Shown here: positions 33,933 to 45,183 of the stretch, one piece after another | Layout: every line of letters starts with the position of its first letter | Position numbering within the stretch: position 1 is the stretch's first letter | Source of the DNA: Deinandra increscens subsp. villosa | Taxonomy: Eukaryota > Streptophyta > Magnoliopsida > Asterales > Asteraceae | Direction: 5' to 3' | Length of the DNA: 64,000 bases | NCBI GenBank assembly: GCA_039602395.1 | Contig: JBCNJP010000017.1 | Span: 14,162,315 to 14,226,314, forward strand | Notes under the pieces: model-generated | What the model was told of the DNA's origin: nothing | What the model saw: only the letters and a program-made list of their open reading frames with translations | Databases searched by the model: none | Position numbers and translations under genes: made by a program

Positions 33933-35144
33933 GAGTAAATTACGGCTTTCGTCCTTGTGGTTTGTACGTTTTACGTCTATGGTCCTCAAACTTCGTTTTT
34001 TACGGCTTTGGTCCTCAAAGTTTATAGGCTTGTTACATCTGTCGTCCCTGGGGCTAACGGACGTTAAAAATATCTGTTAACTTTTTAGAGATGACGATTC
34101 TACCCCTATATTTATAATAAAGTAAAAACAAAAAGAAATATAAAATTACCATTCTACCCCACCCTCATCTTCTTCACATTCACCTCCATCTCCGACCAGT
34201 TACCCATCCCTCCGGTCATCTTCTCCGGCGAGTTACCCATCCATCGGGTCATCTTCTCCGGCTATAGTCTCCGCTCATCTTCTCCATTCACCGGTCCCAT
34301 CCTTCCGGTCATCTTCTCCGGCGAGTTTAGCCCCTGTGACAAATCACTGCCTCCTCATACTTTTAACAAAGACATTAAACGTCGAGGATGCCTTTCTCGT
34401 CCTCTCTCTGGTACACACATTGTAACATTTTCTCCATCTGCTCCTCCCTCCTCATGTTGCTGTTAATGCTAATCGCATCGATCTCTGCTCAATTTCATCA
34501 TCCCTGCTCAAGTGAAACACCTCAAGCTTGATGGAGATTGATTCGCCGAGGCAAATTACGTGAGACGTCACCGGCGATGGTGGTGGCCGCAGTGACGGAA
34601 ATGGGGGTTGTGGTGGAGGCGGCGGTGGATTGAAGGAAATATGGTGACGATCGTGGAGAAACTAGGGGCGAAGATGGGGCTGCCTCGCCGAAGCCGGTGG
34701 GATGGAGCTACGGAGGAGCTGGTCTAGAGGAAGGGGTTGCCCGAGATGGTGGTGATGTGGTGGCAGTGCTGCTGTGGAGGTGGTCGCCGAAGAGGACGAA
34801 GAAAGGGCCGCCGGAAACACTGACGGAAAGTGGTGGTGGTGAACGGAGATTGCAATGAACTGTGAATTGAGATTCTGAACTTTAAAAGAGAAATTACGGC
34901 TTTCCCACTTGTTTTTTTTATTTATTTTTATTTATTTGTGTTTTTGTATTTTTAATTATTAATAAGAAAAGGGTATAATGGTCTTTTCACACACACATAA
35001 CAGAATTTTTTAACATCGTTAGGTCTTAGGGACCAAAGCTGTAACAAGCCGAAAAAGTTTTGGGACCAAAGCCGTAAAAAACGAAGTTTGAGGACCATAG
35101 ACGTAAAACGTGCAAACCACAGGGACGATAGCCGTAATTTACTC
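33933..35144. mobile_element. Non-autonomous MULE with long TIRs, inserted in the accD copy
   Basis: TIRs of roughly 100-150 bp start GAGTAAATTACGGCTTTCGTCC (left) and end GATAGCCGTAATTTACTC (right). A perfect 9-bp target duplication AAAAATAAA lies at 33924-33932 and 35145-35153. The interior (34150-34880) is GC-richer with TCCGGTCATCTTCTCCGGCG repeats and GGTGGTGG-rich DNA, possibly captured gene sequence (Pack-MULE-like), but it contains no clear protein. Confidence 0.9.
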
Positions 35145-35245
35145 AAAAATAAATCTTTGTGAACAATGTGGATATCATTTGAAAATGAGTAGTTCATATA
35201 GAATCAAACTTTCAAACGATCCGGATACTTGAGATCCTGTGGATA
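35145..35245 (+). pseudogene. accD: Nuclear copy of a plastid accD fragment, second part
   Basis: Reads CEQCGYHLKMSSSYRIKLSN and then DPDT, a stop, and DPVD. It continues the zinc finger begun at 33932 (CENC...CEQC) and the first residues of the carboxyltransferase domain. An in-frame TGA stands where a Trp codon is expected. Similarity fades after about 35245. Confidence 0.85.
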
Positions 35246-35648
35246 CCTTTCCGGTACAATAGTTCACATGGTTAGGAACGATACTATAGACATCTGATAG
35301 GGGTTTAAACCACACCAAACCGAATCAAATAGATCAATCATTCGTTAAAATTGCTCTAACTTCAAAGTCTTCAACCCGATAATCCAATCCCATAATAATT
35401 TCCGCTTTCTCTAAGTCCCTCTAAATGACATTCCGTGAAAGCCTCATAATAAAGTATTAGAGTGTCTAATTGTTCCTCTAAGTTCCTCAAACAATTAGCT
35501 TGTGTAAACACATAGTCTCCTCCACCTGTGTAATACATCTTACCTGATTTCTGATTTTTAGCTTTACCAAAAACATGAAAATGAATACCATGTTATGGGA
35601 CTAAAAATGGGTATAAATTAAACAAGTCTACGAAAATGGGTACAAAAA
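35246..35648. other. Downstream flank of the PPR gene / repeat-like DNA
   Basis: No gene seen. The part next to 35648 is probably the 3' UTR of the minus-strand PPR gene. Confidence 0.35.
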
Positions 35649-37850
35649 CTAGTTATGCTCAAAGAGGACCAACATATGATACTTCAACTGTTCTAAAACA
35701 CCATATATCTCATTCAAATCATTGCAGCTTCCATCTTGAGAATAAAACAGATGCAACTCATTCTTCACTTCAATCCAACTACACCCCCCACTTTTCTTCA
35801 ATCCTCTTTCCTTCATCAGTTTTCTGGTTTTCACAACTTCGCGCCATTTTCCCGCCGATGCATAAACGTTTGACAGCAAAACATACCCGCCCGACTTCTT
35901 CTCCGCCAGTTCCTGGATCGTTGCAGCCGTTCTTTCTGCTATCTCATCTTCACCATATGTTTTACACCCACTCAAAAGAGCGGCCCACGCGTTGACTTCT
36001 GGTTCATACGGCATTGACTTGATCAAATCTTCGGCTTGAGCCACCCGCCCTGATCGAGATAACATGTCAACCACACATGTGTAGTGTCTCTCGTTCGGTT
36101 TTATTTTGTAAAGTGGTTCCATTAAGTTGAAGTAATGAAGACCCTTGTCGACAAGCCCGCAATGAGAACAAGCAAACAAGATTGCTAAAAGAATGAGCTC
36201 GTTTGGCTTGATACTCGTCGTTTCCTGCATTTCTTCAAAAAGTTCAAGGCTTTCTTCTGCAAAACCGTTCTCGGCCAGCCCTTGAATCATGGCTGTCCAA
36301 GAAACCTCGTTTTTTTCAGTCATGTTGTTGAAAACCCGTTTAGAGTTCTCAATGTCGCCCGATTTTGCATACATGTCAACAAGTGAAGTGCCCACAAAAA
36401 CATCGTGTTGAAACCCGAGCTTGAATGTCTTTCCATGAATATCTTTTCCCTTCTCTAATGAGGTTAGGTTTGCACAGGCACATAAAACACTTGAAAAGGT
36501 GGATATGTCTGGTGTTTGGCCTGAAAGTAGCATACTGTTAAAAACTTCAAAAACCATATCGTAATGCTCGTTTTCTAAGTAACCGGAAACCATTGAGTTC
36601 CACGAGCCTATACTCTTCACGGGTATTTGATCAAATAACTTCTTAGCTTCTTCGTGTTGCCCATTTGAGCTATACGCGCTAATCATCGTGTTCCAACATA
36701 CTACATTCTTATTATGGATTGTGTCAAAAACTAGACGCCCTTCTTTAGGTCTACCACATGAACCATATAAGTCAATAAGCGAGCTGCTAATGAACACATC
36801 ATTTATCATTCCTATTTTCATAACATGGGCATGAATGGTTTTACCTGGCTGCAACAACTTGAGGTTTGCTAATGCACTAATTGCGCTAGAAAGACAAGAT
36901 GAGTTTGGGTTAGTCCCGTTCTCAATCATTTGGCGAAAAAGTTTGATAGCATCTTCGGAGTAACCTTTTTGGGTGTACCTTGATATCATAGCACTCCAAG
37001 AAACTTCATTTCTTTCAGGCATTTCATCAAACACCTTCCGAGCTTCTTTCAAATCCCCCGTCTCAACATACATGTCAAGAATCGCGGTCCAGGAAATCAC
37101 ATCTCGTTTCCCCATTCGTTCGAAAACCCTTCTAGCCATTTCCATTCTGTCCAGCCTCAAACTAAAAGTTATCAAAGAGTTGCAAACCGATACATCCTCT
37201 TCAAACCCGAGTTTAACAACCAAGGTTAAAACACTCATTCCCAACGAAAAGTCACCCGTTTCAGCACAAGCTCTCACGATCGAAACAAACGTAACGTTAT
37301 TCGGCCTTACCCCAAACCTTAACATCTCCAACAACAGCTCTATGGATCTCGAATGCATCCCATTCGACAACAACCCGCTAATTGCAGCCGTCCAAGATAT
37401 CACATTCTGAAACGGGTTTCTTCGAAACAACCACATGGACTCATCCACCCTCCCACATTTCAAATACCCGGAAATTAAAGCTGTCCAAGAAACTTCATTT
37501 CGTTCAGGCATTTCATCGAACAACTTGCGTGCTTCATCTACATTACCCCATTCAACGTTAGCAGATATCAAACAGTTGTGAACAATCATGTCAAATCCGT
37601 TATAATCTTTGAGTAATTGATTAACTTCTGTTGATCGTTTAAAATCTAGATACATGATGAGTAATTTGACTGCTACATATCTGTGTGAAGAAATGCCTAA
37701 TTTGTGAAAATGGGCATGGAAAACTTGGCCTTCGGTTATCAAACGATTTTTAGAGCAGTGTTTTAAGACTGAAACACCTGCTTCGATGAAACCAATGAAG
37801 CTTTTTACAGGTTTTTTGATGACCAAGAGAGTTTTACAAATACTCCCCAT
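35649..37850 (-). CDS. Pentatricopeptide repeat protein, PLS class with E domain
   Basis: Single exon, 733 residues from the ATG at 37850 (an ATG one codon earlier is equally possible). About 15-17 PPR units of P, L and S type run from residue ~85 to ~600, with typical phrases such as NEVSWTALISGYLKCGRVDE, VISWTAILDMY, VFDEMPERNEVSW and GTSLVDMYAKSGDIENSKRV. An E/E+ type tail follows: NAWAALLSGCKTYGEDEIAE, GGYVLLSNVYASAGKW, GGCSWIEVKNELHLF. No DYW domain follows; the protein ends about 40 residues later. PLS-E proteins bind organellar RNA site-specifically and usually help C-to-U editing by recruiting a DYW protein in trans. A mitochondrial or plastid location is expected from the family. The RNA target cannot be named from this sequence alone. 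Confidence 0.93.
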   Translation of the reverse strand: MGSICKTLLVIKKPVKSFIGFIEAGVSVLKHCSKNRLITEGQVFHAHFHKLGISSHRYVAVKLLIMYLDFKRSTEVNQLLKDYNGFDMIVHNCLISANVEWGNVDEARKLFDEMPERNEVSWTALISGYLKCGRVDESMWLFRRNPFQNVISWTAAISGLLSNGMHSRSIELLLEMLRFGVRPNNVTFVSIVRACAETGDFSLGMSVLTLVVKLGFEEDVSVCNSLITFSLRLDRMEMARRVFERMGKRDVISWTAILDMYVETGDLKEARKVFDEMPERNEVSWSAMISRYTQKGYSEDAIKLFRQMIENGTNPNSSCLSSAISALANLKLLQPGKTIHAHVMKIGMINDVFISSSLIDLYGSCGRPKEGRLVFDTIHNKNVVCWNTMISAYSSNGQHEEAKKLFDQIPVKSIGSWNSMVSGYLENEHYDMVFEVFNSMLLSGQTPDISTFSSVLCACANLTSLEKGKDIHGKTFKLGFQHDVFVGTSLVDMYAKSGDIENSKRVFNNMTEKNEVSWTAMIQGLAENGFAEESLELFEEMQETTSIKPNELILLAILFACSHCGLVDKGLHYFNLMEPLYKIKPNERHYTCVVDMLSRSGRVAQAEDLIKSMPYEPEVNAWAALLSGCKTYGEDEIAERTAATIQELAEKKSGGYVLLSNVYASAGKWREVVKTRKLMKERGLKKSGGCSWIEVKNELHLFYSQDGSCNDLNEIYGVLEQLKYHMLVLFEHN

Positions 37851-37859
37851 CACTGGTAT

Positions 37860-38400
37860 TGAAGGGAAACCATAACATGTTATATTTTAGTTTTACATAT
37901 GCTTGTTTTTTCTTATAAATTTTAACCTTTTATAGTTAAATATACTATTTTGGCATGTTTATTTTTGGCTCCGGTTATAGTCACCCCCCTTTCTACTAAA
38001 AAAAACTCAATCCTTACGATAGTTTCATTTAAAACGATCGTTTTTGGATTGTTTGATTTAAACGATTGTTCAAAAAAGGGGGATCCCCTGAATTTTAAGG
38101 TTTCGTCGTCGCGATACGTCATCATGTTTAGATCATTTTGAGATCGTTTCATTTAAAACGTTTGAAGTGAAACGACCGTAAAAAATGATGTTTTTAGCAA
38201 AACAGAGGAAGTTTCTATATAACCACTCTTATTTTTATATATGTTTTCGAGTAGATTTCTTTTAAAAATAATAATGTCTACGTTTTGATGTTAATTTTAT
38301 TAAAACCCGGTTAGGGTCAAATATAATATATTTCTACTTCTTTTTTAATTGTGCCATTATATTTCTTGGAACTCATATTTAGATTTAGGACATCAGGTAT
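37860..38400. repeat. PPR promoter region overlapping a dispersed repeat
   Basis: The stretch at about 37971-38185 (CCCCTGAATTTTAAGG, TCGTCGTCGCGATACG, AAAACGATCGTTTT) is repeated in inverse orientation at about 40585-40725. Both have AAACGATC-rich palindromic words. Probably a MITE family; its ends are not sharply defined. Confidence 0.5.
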
Positions 38401-40584
38401 TAGTTTAGTGAGTTTGTGTAGTGAGTTCTATCAAATATAGATAGTAATTAGACTCGCTTCCCAACTCATAAAGGATGTATAAAGAAATGATACCACCACA
38501 ATGAGATAAAGAGAAATGACACCGCCACATCACCCGGCTTATATTTAGTAGTTAATCAATATGTTTCATATTTAAAATTGAACATTTGTTACTTTTAGAA
38601 AAAAAAATGTGATTTTACTCATCAAATTAATCTATATCTATATATTATAATATATTATAATGCATAATGGTATATATGATAATTTTATACAATTTTAAGT
38701 AATTACAACCTTTAAAATATATGGTATACATTTTTTAAAGATTTAAACTTATTTTATTTCTCCAATCTCCATCCCATATCTGTTGGGTGAAGAAATAAAG
38801 TTATAGACGTTTTACTATAAATAAGCAGGTGATGAAGCAAATGAAAGATACATCAAGTATTGAAGTGTTCATTGAGAATTCGTTTTTCTTGGTTTTCAAG
38901 CCCACTTTGAGTTTATTAGTTTATTCTGATTTAGTCACAAGTTTATTTTAGTTAGCCTTATAAACAATTTACTGATTGAGACCGAACCGACTCTTTTAGT
39001 TAATTTAAATCGAGTTGGTATTATTTGTTGGTTAACTAAAATTACGCTTACAACCTAAAGCTACACATGATAAAAACTTGATTTACTTGGAAAACATTTA
39101 TAACTGTATTCTTCCATACTTGATATATGTACAAAAGTATTACTCACGTTTATGCTTCAAATTTAGTTTTAATTTTTTTTATCGATTTTCAAAAACATAT
39201 GATTTTGTAAATGTTTATAAATTCCATTCGTTAGAGGATTTTATGAGGTTCCGAATTATATTAAACTGTAATATGATTGGGAATTGTTTGAATTGTTAAT
39301 TTACATTTTATATAGCCGTTCTAAAGATTACAAACAACAACTAGGACAATGTTAGTTGCCATACCACATAGAAAGATAGACTAAAATTAATTCCATATAT
39401 TCCTTATAAAATGAGAGTAGTGGATTAACACAATACAAAATCTCGGAGCTTTTTGCCCAAAGTTGGCTTTAGCCTTTTAAAATTCTAAAGCGCAAGTTAA
39501 ATATTTTAAAACCAAATTAGTTGGTATATCAAAACTAAAACCCCTTGTTAATTGACATTCGATTATGGTAATCAAAGTTAATTTTCATTAACCAAAAAGT
39601 CAAGTTCGGTTAAGGTGAAGGCCAAAGACTGACCCCCCCCCCCCCCTCTTGCACGCTCCTAATTATAGTAATTTCAAATCGATAATGAAAGTACAATAAT
39701 GTAAGTAAAACCATGTTGTTTAAAAGTGAAAAAAAAGTTAAAACTCTTAGTTGAAATGCTAAAATAGTTTACGTGTCCATATCGGATTTGTAGGAAATCT
39801 CTACTACCGTTCCCTCTTTATAAAAATGTTTTATGGGTATCCCAATCGCCTCAAGAAAAATTTGAAGCGTTCTTTAAATCTTATCAATTATAAATGCCTC
39901 ATATTCTTTAACAACAAAATCTTGAAATGGGTTTATAATTGAATTGACCCATAACTGAAATTAACTTAAAGATTAACCAATTAACAACAATCAAAAATTT
40001 ATTTTAGTTATGGTTAAGCCTATTCATAAATCAAGGCTATTGACTATGATTACACTTAGTTTACTTGGGCTCCCCATTAGTTATAGTCTAACGTATCACT
40101 ATGTACAATGAATTCCTCCTCTAATAGTTCAAATGTTTCAATCAAATAGTAAAATATTAGTCTAAAGTTAAATTTAAAATGGTGTGACTTTGTGGTTCTT
40201 TTTTAACGATATCTAATTTACTATTAAACCATCAACATTAACATCAAAAGTATTTACTATAGTATTTGAACCCTTAATAGAATTATACATCATATCTTTG
40301 AGCCAGATATGAGCCAAATGCCCATTGTTGAAAGAATTTGTCGTTCCTAAAAAATTAAAAAAAACATGATCTCACTCGAATTCTCAAACCATTTTGGCAC
40401 GTAATTGATTTTTCACTAGTCACTTGCCACTTGGGGTATCGTTCTTCATGAATATCTAATCCACAAACACTTGACACTTTGTAGTTTTGTACCGAAGTCA
40501 TATCTAAACTTTTATCAGTTTATGCAACCAAACTTATAATTATCAAAGAGTCGTTATAAGACACACAATTTGCTAAATCCACCA
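38401..40584. other. Intergenic AT-rich DNA without recognisable gene
   Basis: Nothing coding recognised. A run of 14 C at 39633-39646 is the only notable simple repeat. Confidence 0.5.
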
Positions 40585-40725
40585 TTTCGCTCGAAACGGT
40601 CATTTATTGAAACCCGCACGTGTCGCGACGACGGCCTTAAAATTAGGGGCCCTTTCTAACGACCGTTTACTCTGAAACGATCTCAAAACGATCGTTTTAG
40701 GTCAAACGACCATGTGGTTTGGGTT
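40585..40725. repeat. Second copy of the AAACGATC-rich repeat
   Basis: Reverse-complement relative of 37971-38185 sharing GTCGCGACGACGG, CCTTAAAATTAGGGG and AAAACGATCGTTTT. It lies about 180-320 bp upstream of the start codon of the J-domain gene. Confidence 0.5.
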
Positions 40726-40907
40726 TTTTATAAAAATGATGGGTGGATATCCGACCTTATCAAAGATGACAAAACTAAATCCACGTCAGCAAAAAGACTA
40801 CATTAAAAATATCTAAAACCAAAATATCTGCAGGTGGAATATTCCAATTCACACCACATTTAAAAACCACACATTTTCAACTAAAACTAACAGATTAAAA
40901 CAGATAA

Positions 40908-43900
40908 ATGGCAGCTTTTGCAGTTTTCCGGTTGCCGGAAGTGTTACACCACCGTGCCGGATTTGATCATTCAAAACAGCCCCTGATCTCAAGGTACAAA
41001 TTATAACTTTGCAGTCATCGATCAATAATTCAATATTTATATATATATGTAACCTGATCGCGATTTTCTGATTTTACAGACGGACTTTGAAATCGAGTGT
41101 AACGTCTTGTTGTATGCGAAATCAACAAACAACGAGTCAGAATTACTACGACTTGCTCGAGATTTCTGTCGACTCGAATCATCGGGAAATAAAAGAATCC
41201 TACAGGAAATTACAAAAGAAATACCACCCGGATATCGCGGGCCAAGAGGTCTAGATCTGTCTCTTATGAGTTATGACATGTGTATAAGATAAACGGGACG
41301 GGTCGGGTAACAGTAAAATTTTTATTATTTATTGAAGTAGATTAGGTCGGGTCAGGTCGGGTGTGTTGATCTGAAACACTTTTCTCAAGAAAATTACTTT
41401 TTATGATATTTTACATGAAAAATGAAGGAAGTTGGATTTAAATAATCTCAACTTTTGAGAGTTGGTTGGCAATAATCTCACTTTCAATAATCACTTACAG
41501 TGGTCCCAACTTTTATCATATTTACCAATAATGATCCCGTTGTTAAAAAACTTAACACTGTAGTGTTAAGGGTTTTCGTCGCGTGTTTATAGCAACTTAC
41601 GGATTGAATTTTCATCAAGATTTAAAGAAGTTGTGGTGGATCAAAGATTAGGGTTGAAAAAAATGGATCAAAAACTTATCGGTGTTAAGTTTTTTAACGG
41701 CGGACCATTATTGGTACATAGGGTGAAAGTTGGAACGATTAGGAGTGATTACTGATTATTGAAAGTGAGATTATTACCGGTCAACCCTTAAAAGTTTGAA
41801 TTATTTAAATTCAGTTTTCCTAAAATGAAAAAGAAAAATTATTTGACCTGAAAAGACAAAACGAAGATGTAAACAAGCAAAGCAACTTGTTAGCCGTTTA
41901 AGTTATATCTTATTTTAAAATATAATTTTACAATATAAAAATGTTTATTATTTATTATTTATTATTTATAATTATAAATAATCATTATTTCCTATTTCAT
42001 GTGTGTATACTTAAAAAACTACATTAATTCCTATACCTTACGTTTAAATATATGCTTAAAAATATTATAATAATTATATACGAAATTATTAATTATATAT
42101 TTTTAGAAATTCCTGTGTAATACACGGGATGGTATAACCACTATATGTATATAACTTAATTAAAAAATAATAAACAAGTCAAACTTCGAGTTTGAAAAAT
42201 TAGTCACGAGCTGACCTCGAGTCTTACACATATTGAAACGAGCATAATTTAAGCTCAAGCATTGTTGATGATAGAATATATGCGGCTCAACATGTTTAAA
42301 TCCTGAATCATAACATGAATTTTATACATTCAGGGCCATGAGCACACAATTCTTCTAAACAAAGCGTATAATGTGCTAACCAACGACGATTTAAGAAAAG
42401 ACTATGATGCTTCGATTGGACATGTCAGAGTCGCGTTTAAAGGAGATGAACTGAACATGGGTTACAGCTCGTGGAACGGCCCATTTCGACCCCAAGCACT
42501 CTTTGTTGATGAAAAAGCTTGCATAGGTAAAAAGTTTCCTCTAATAAGCTAAGATAATATGTACCATCAAACTCCACATCTTGATTTATAACTCAAGCTA
42601 ACTTTGTTTAAAATACAGACTCTTTAAGTAAAATACATGTTCGTCTTAAAGGGGTGTGGATGGTGGGTGACCACATACAGCTCACGTTTTAGAGGTTGCC
42701 CATCAAAGTTTTAGTTTTTACTATATAGTCATCAGGAAAGAAAAATCTTTATTTTAAATTCAAGCTTATCTTTTAATTAAAAAAAATGGACACTCATATA
42801 TAATAAAGTGAGGGCCCTAAATACATTAGGATTTGTTTTACATATAAAAACTTGCTTTTTAGTCCTCGTCTACATGACACCTGAAATCTTGAAGACAACA
42901 ATGGTAAAAAAAATACAAATGAGACCACAATATAAAAATGGGAGAAAAATTACATAAATATGGGCAGAACAACAAGAATAGGAAGGTCAAGAGGGTCTAT
43001 TGATGGTCATAAAAATTTGTCAATTTATATATTATACATATAAGCTGAGTTTTTTTTTATATAAAAAAAAATCATACATTGATAGGCATGTAAACAAACG
43101 AACACTAAAAGTTTCTAGTTTTGTTAATGGACATAATCACATAAATGAACATACCATAAGATGATTTTATTCAGTTTTAGTTCTCGCTACGATCCCTAGG
43201 CTGATAGTATAACAGATCAAGTTTTAAGTTTTAAGATAAAAATGATTAAAAGACTACTATTAAAATTAAAAACCAGTATTATCGAAGAAATTAACCCATT
43301 TGACCCGTTAGGTTGCAGAGAGTGTGTGCACAATGCCAGCAAAACATTTGTTATGGACGAGACCATCGGATGTGCCCGAGTCGGAGTTCAATTCGGAGAT
43401 GATGACAATAGCATCGAGGTAAATCAGAACATCTTTATAAACTATGATATGTTTCTGATTATCTCATTATTTAGTAGATTGAATCGTTTAACAGGAACAC
43501 AACCCATATATTTAGTCATGTGATAAATACAAACACTAACCCGAAACACTTAAAATCATGTAACCCAAACATAAACCAGGTAACTGATTAATCTAAAAAG
43601 TCAAACGGCTTGTAGATGTGTTAAATGGGTTGATGGGTCGACCTATTTAATTAAAAAAGGGTTAAAACATGTCAGCCCAAACATGACCCGTTTATTAAAT
43701 GGGTCAGATGTACCGATCCAAAACCTTATTAGAAAGACTGGGATCTAACAGGTGGCGGTTGAATCATGCCCATTGGACTGTATCCATTGGGTCGAAAGAG
43801 AAGATTTAGCCGTGTTGGAGTACCTTAACACGCCACGACGCAAACAAGGGCATGGCGTGTTTGAACAAGGGTGGGAAAAACCCGAAAACGTGTTTATGGC

Positions 43901-44158
43901 AGCCAAAACCTGGCAGAAGCATCTAAAGCAGCAACAAGCTGAATCCCAAAAAAGAAGTGGTAACTAACTTGCATAAAAATATATTTGATAAATGTTGAAT
44001 TCAATCTATCATGTAAGATGTAATTTTTCGCAGTAAGAAGTGATGTTGAAGAAGAAACCGAAGCACAAGCGCAGGCTCGAGAAAGCGCAAGCTTTAAACT
44101 GAAGATGGAGAGATTCTCAGGGCTATGGGAATGGATGAAGAAAGGTTCATTGAAGTAA
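40908..44158 (+). CDS. J-domain plus ferredoxin-like protein (DJC76/DJC77/DJC82 group)
   Basis: Six exons: 40908-40993, 41080-41248, 42334-42526, 43312-43418, 43752-43959 and 44034-44158, giving 888 nt (295 residues). After a short Arg/Ser/Thr-rich N-terminus comes a J domain (YYDLLEISVDSNHREIKESY, then HPD in KKYHPDIAG, and LNKAYNVLTNDDLRKDYD). A ferredoxin-like segment follows with CIGCRECVHNASKTF and ESCPLDCIHWV, giving the cysteines for a 4Fe-4S cluster. The C-terminus is a basic/Gln-rich helix. The acceptor at 43311 (cgttag|GTTGC) is chosen over the AG 6 bp later because it keeps the CxxC. Plant proteins with this pairing are chloroplast J-proteins that work with stromal Hsp70. I cannot decide which paralogue this is. 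Confidence 0.88.
41427..41820. mobile_element. Palindromic MULE-type MITE in an intron of the J-domain gene
   Basis: Arms of about 65-130 bp: GGAAGTTGGATTTAAATAAT at left and its diverged inverse at right, both containing AATAATCTCACTTTCAATAA. Flanks AAAAATGAA (41418-41426) and TAAAATGAA (41821-41829) form a 9-bp target duplication with one mismatch. Confidence 0.8.
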
Positions 44159-44478
44159 ATGGAAATCATGGTGCAGCAAACACCAATTTATACTACTGAT
44201 TAGAAATGTATATAAACTTAATTATACTGGTTATTTAGTCTACAAAATCATCTACATGGCTTAAGCAAGCGATGTATAAATTATGTCATACACAACATCT
44301 TTTTACACAAAAAGTTCAAAAAACTTGAGTTTGTCTAGTCTAGTAGAGGTCTCCTGTTTGAATTCGGCTTCTATTAGTTTGTGTGCCTTTAATGCCATAT
44401 GCTCAATCGAAGTTGTGTTTTATCTGATTCTATTGGCTAACAAGGTACTCTTAGGGGTTGTGGAGTTTTTATTTTTAA

Positions 44479-45180
44479 GGCTATGTGTAGTGGTTAAGGC
44501 CCCATAAAGCCTCAAATGGGGCATTAACTGACACGTGGCAGCTGACTGTGCAAGGGGCTTCATGGGGCTTTATGGTGTAGTGGATAAAGCCCCCATAAAG
44601 CCCCAACAAACTACTTTCATTAAAAAAAAGGTTACAAATAAAAATAAAAACACGATACAACCAAAACAAAAGACGATAAAATTAAAAAAAAAACTAATCA
44701 TCGGATTGGACATCGTCGTAGTCTTCTTCGTTTTCTTCACCGTCACTCTCTTCTTCTTGTTGCACAACCGGTTCGGGCACGTAATCAATTGGCCTAAAGG
44801 TCCAAGTGTGTTCAACCAAATCCGCTTTTAGAGAGTTGAGAGAGGGAGAGCCCATTTTTTTTAAAAAAAGAAGAGAATTAGAGAGTATGAGAGAGTATGA
44901 GAGGAATGAGTGTGAGTTTTATAAATTATGTGTGATATATATTGTGTAAGATTTAAAAAAAAATTGAAAAAAAAAATATATATATATATATATATAACCG
45001 TTATATAGTTCAACGGCTATATTCCCCACCTTCTCCCCTCTTCTCGACGTTAATGGGCTAACGCCCCCCGCCCGATCCCCCTCTATAACGCCCGATAACG
45101 CCCCACCGTAGTGGGGGTGGGCGTTATAGGGGGCGCTATAGAGCCCTTTGACGCCCGGCCACGCCCCACTACGGGTAGTC
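44479..45180 (-). mobile_element. PIF/Harbinger deletion derivative, TAA target duplication
   Basis: Ends GGCTATGTGTAGTGG and CCACTACGGGTAGTC are inverted and flanked by TAA (44476-44478 and 45181-45183). Ends and GGGGCTTTATGGGGC/GGCGTTAT words match the small MITE at 14544-14832. Unlike that MITE it keeps a piece of transposase coding sequence on the minus strand. Confidence 0.88.
44694..44828 (-). pseudogene. C-terminal tail of a PIF/Harbinger transposase
   Basis: On the minus strand the frame reads LKADLVEHTWTFRPIDYV followed by an acidic tail (EEESDGEENEEDYDD) and TAG. The (R/K)xDLVEHxW motif near the C-terminus is typical of plant HARBI1-like transposases. The nuclease domain is absent, so the fragment links the MITE family to its presumed autonomous parent. 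Confidence 0.6.
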
Positions 45181-45183
45181 TAA

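Noticed and set aside
36973..37410. 145-residue frame opposite the PPR gene
   Set aside because: Antisense shadow of the PPR coding sequence; it has no family resemblance of its own.
44479..44831. Two overlapping ~80-98 residue frames in the PIF-derived element
   Set aside because: Lys/Phe-rich translations of AT-rich transposon DNA; the only meaningful frame is the short minus-strand transposase tail at 44694-44828.
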